DNA from: Roseateles_B sp041905785
GTDB taxonomy: Bacteria; Pseudomonadota; Gammaproteobacteria; Burkholderiales; Burkholderiaceae_C
Assembly: GCA_041905785.1 (NCBI GenBank)
Contig: JAYRKJ010000009.1
Span: forward strand, 124,001-188,000
Direction of reading: 5' to 3'
Length of the DNA: 64,000 bases
Shown here: positions 63,304 through 64,000 of the stretch, one piece after another
Numbering within the stretch: the stretch's first letter is position 1
Layout of the letters: each line of letters opens with the position of its first letter
Position numbers and translations under genes: made by a program
The notes under the pieces: model-generated
Told to the model about the DNA's origin: nothing
What the model saw: the letters and a program-made list of their open reading frames with translations, nothing else
Database searches by the model: none

Positions 63304-64000
63304 TTAATCGTGCGTGATCGGGGGTCTGGCTTGATGGGGCTCAAGTTGGGGGCATTGCTCGCGGGCCGCACGACGCCGCTTGACGTGGCCGACCGGCGCG
63401 GCGCCCGCCCCAACCGTGACCACGGTGGGCCGCCCGCGGTGCAGGAGGCTGGCGGCGGCCAGCGTCTCTACGGTGTGCTCGCTGCTCAAGGCATCAGCAC
63501 AACCGGCGCGGGACACCACCATCACCGGCGTCTCGGCCGCCCAGCCGGCCAGGGGCAGCTTGCGAGCCAGTGCGCCGAGCTGGCGGCCGGCCATGTAGAA
63601 GACTTCGGTGTCGGCGCTCTTGAGGGCCTGCAGGTCGCCTTCGCGGGTCATGGCGGTGGTCAGGGCCACGCTGCGGCCCTGGCCGCGCCGGGTCAGGGGG
63701 CGGCGCGCTTGCGCAGCGGCGGCGATGGCGGCGGTCACGCCAGGCACCACCTCGGCGTCGATGCCGGCTTCGTCCAGCGCCAGCAGCTCTTCTTCCAGAC
63801 GGCCGAAGATGCTGGCGTCGCCGCCTTTGAGGCGCACTACCACGGCCGCCTGGCGGGCTTCGCGCACCAGGGCGGCGTTGATGGCGGTCTGGGCGGTGGA
63901 GTCGCTGAAGCCGCGCTTGCCCACGTCCAGCCAGCGGGCCTCGGGGGCGAATTCGCGCAGCGCGGGGTCGGTCAGGGCGTCGAACAGCACCACATCGGCC
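63304..64000 (-). CDS. cobA: Uroporphyrinogen-III C-methyltransferase, N-terminus beyond window
   Basis: The frame is open at base 64000, so the N-terminus is missing; 232 residues are visible. SAM-dependent tetrapyrrole methylase: ADVVLFDALT, ARWLDVGKRG, VVVRLKGGDASIFGRLEEEL, EVVPGVTAAIAAAAQARRPL, TEVFYMAGRQLGALARKL, TPVMVVSRAG. Makes precorrin-2, used for siroheme (sulfite and nitrite reduction) or cobalamin. An inverted repeat CCGTCAG/CTGACGG (63255-63290) after its end lacks a T-tract. Whether it is CobA or part of a CysG fusion cannot be told, but no dehydrogenase domain precedes the visible part. Confidence 0.9.
   Translation of the reverse strand, partial: ADVVLFDALTDPALREFAPEARWLDVGKRGFSDSTAQTAINAALVREARQAAVVVRLKGGDASIFGRLEEELLALDEAGIDAEVVPGVTAAIAAAAQARRPLTRRGQGRSVALTTAMTREGDLQALKSADTEVFYMAGRQLGALARKLPLAGWAAETPVMVVSRAGCADALSSEHTVETLAAASLLHRGRPTVVTVGAGAAPVGHVKRRRAAREQCPQLEPHQARPPITHD

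Overview
The window is very GC-rich, dense bacterial DNA. Gene content (CysPTWA sulfate uptake next to a CysB-type regulator, type-2 ferredoxin-NADP reductase beside FdxA, MnmH/SelD, ECF41 sigma, four TonB-dependent receptors) and protein style fit a betaproteobacterium of the order Burkholderiales, probably a Roseateles/Mitsuaria/Rubrivivax-like lineage. That placement is inference from composition and families, not a search result. A compositional break at about 58.07-61.0 kb, clearly AT-richer, marks imported DNA.

Layout. 0-4 kb: a redox/electrophile module with an old yellow enzyme and its TetR regulator behind a long dyad operator, then soxR facing a questin-oxidase-family gene across a textbook SoxR box. 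4-12 kb: a seven-gene minus-strand set (SPFH-SHOCT, DUF4178, DUF350, GNAT, YciI, membrane-fused spermidine-synthase-like protein, Tat/lipobox FAD oxidase). 12-18 kb: TonB receptor with a Fur-box-like site, PepSY reductase-like membrane protein, and a convergent second TonB receptor. 18-24.5 kb: sulfate uptake operon cysPTWA-cysB plus a second binding protein. 24.6-28 kb: three small proteins, metY, and a decayed chrA. 28-33 kb: operon of TonB receptor, YfiR protein and histidine kinase. 33-38 kb: dipeptidyl carboxypeptidase, acyl-CoA dehydrogenase and thiolase, divergent AraC regulator. 39-41 kb: ECF41 sigma factor and its carboxymuconolactone-decarboxylase-like partner, both with TGTCACA-N16-CGTC promoters. 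41-48 kb: M1 peptidase, mnmH/selD, a second AhpD-like protein with a divergent AraC regulator, yjdM.

48.4-51.4 kb: three identical tRNA-Asn genes, then a TonB receptor preceded by a TPP-riboswitch-like leader, which points to thiamine rather than siderophore uptake. 51.4-61.7 kb is the plastic zone: serine hydrolase, broken REP-type (Y1/HUH) transposase, hipBA whose antitoxin carries an 11-unit 12-bp tandem repeat, a LexA-box gene convergent with an SRAP/YedK gene, and an AT-rich pair (nuclease-like protein and ABC-type ATPase with a HEPN-like tail) separated by a 122-bp attC-like site. The last pair looks like integron gene cassettes carrying candidate phage-defence genes and is the best candidate for something undescribed. 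61.7-64 kb returns to core genes: ferredoxin reductase, FdxA and a siroheme/cobalamin methyltransferase cut by the window edge.

A 15-base motif, GGGGTCAGGTCTTGC, recurs five times exactly and about five more times with one mismatch through the window, mostly inside genes and in frame.
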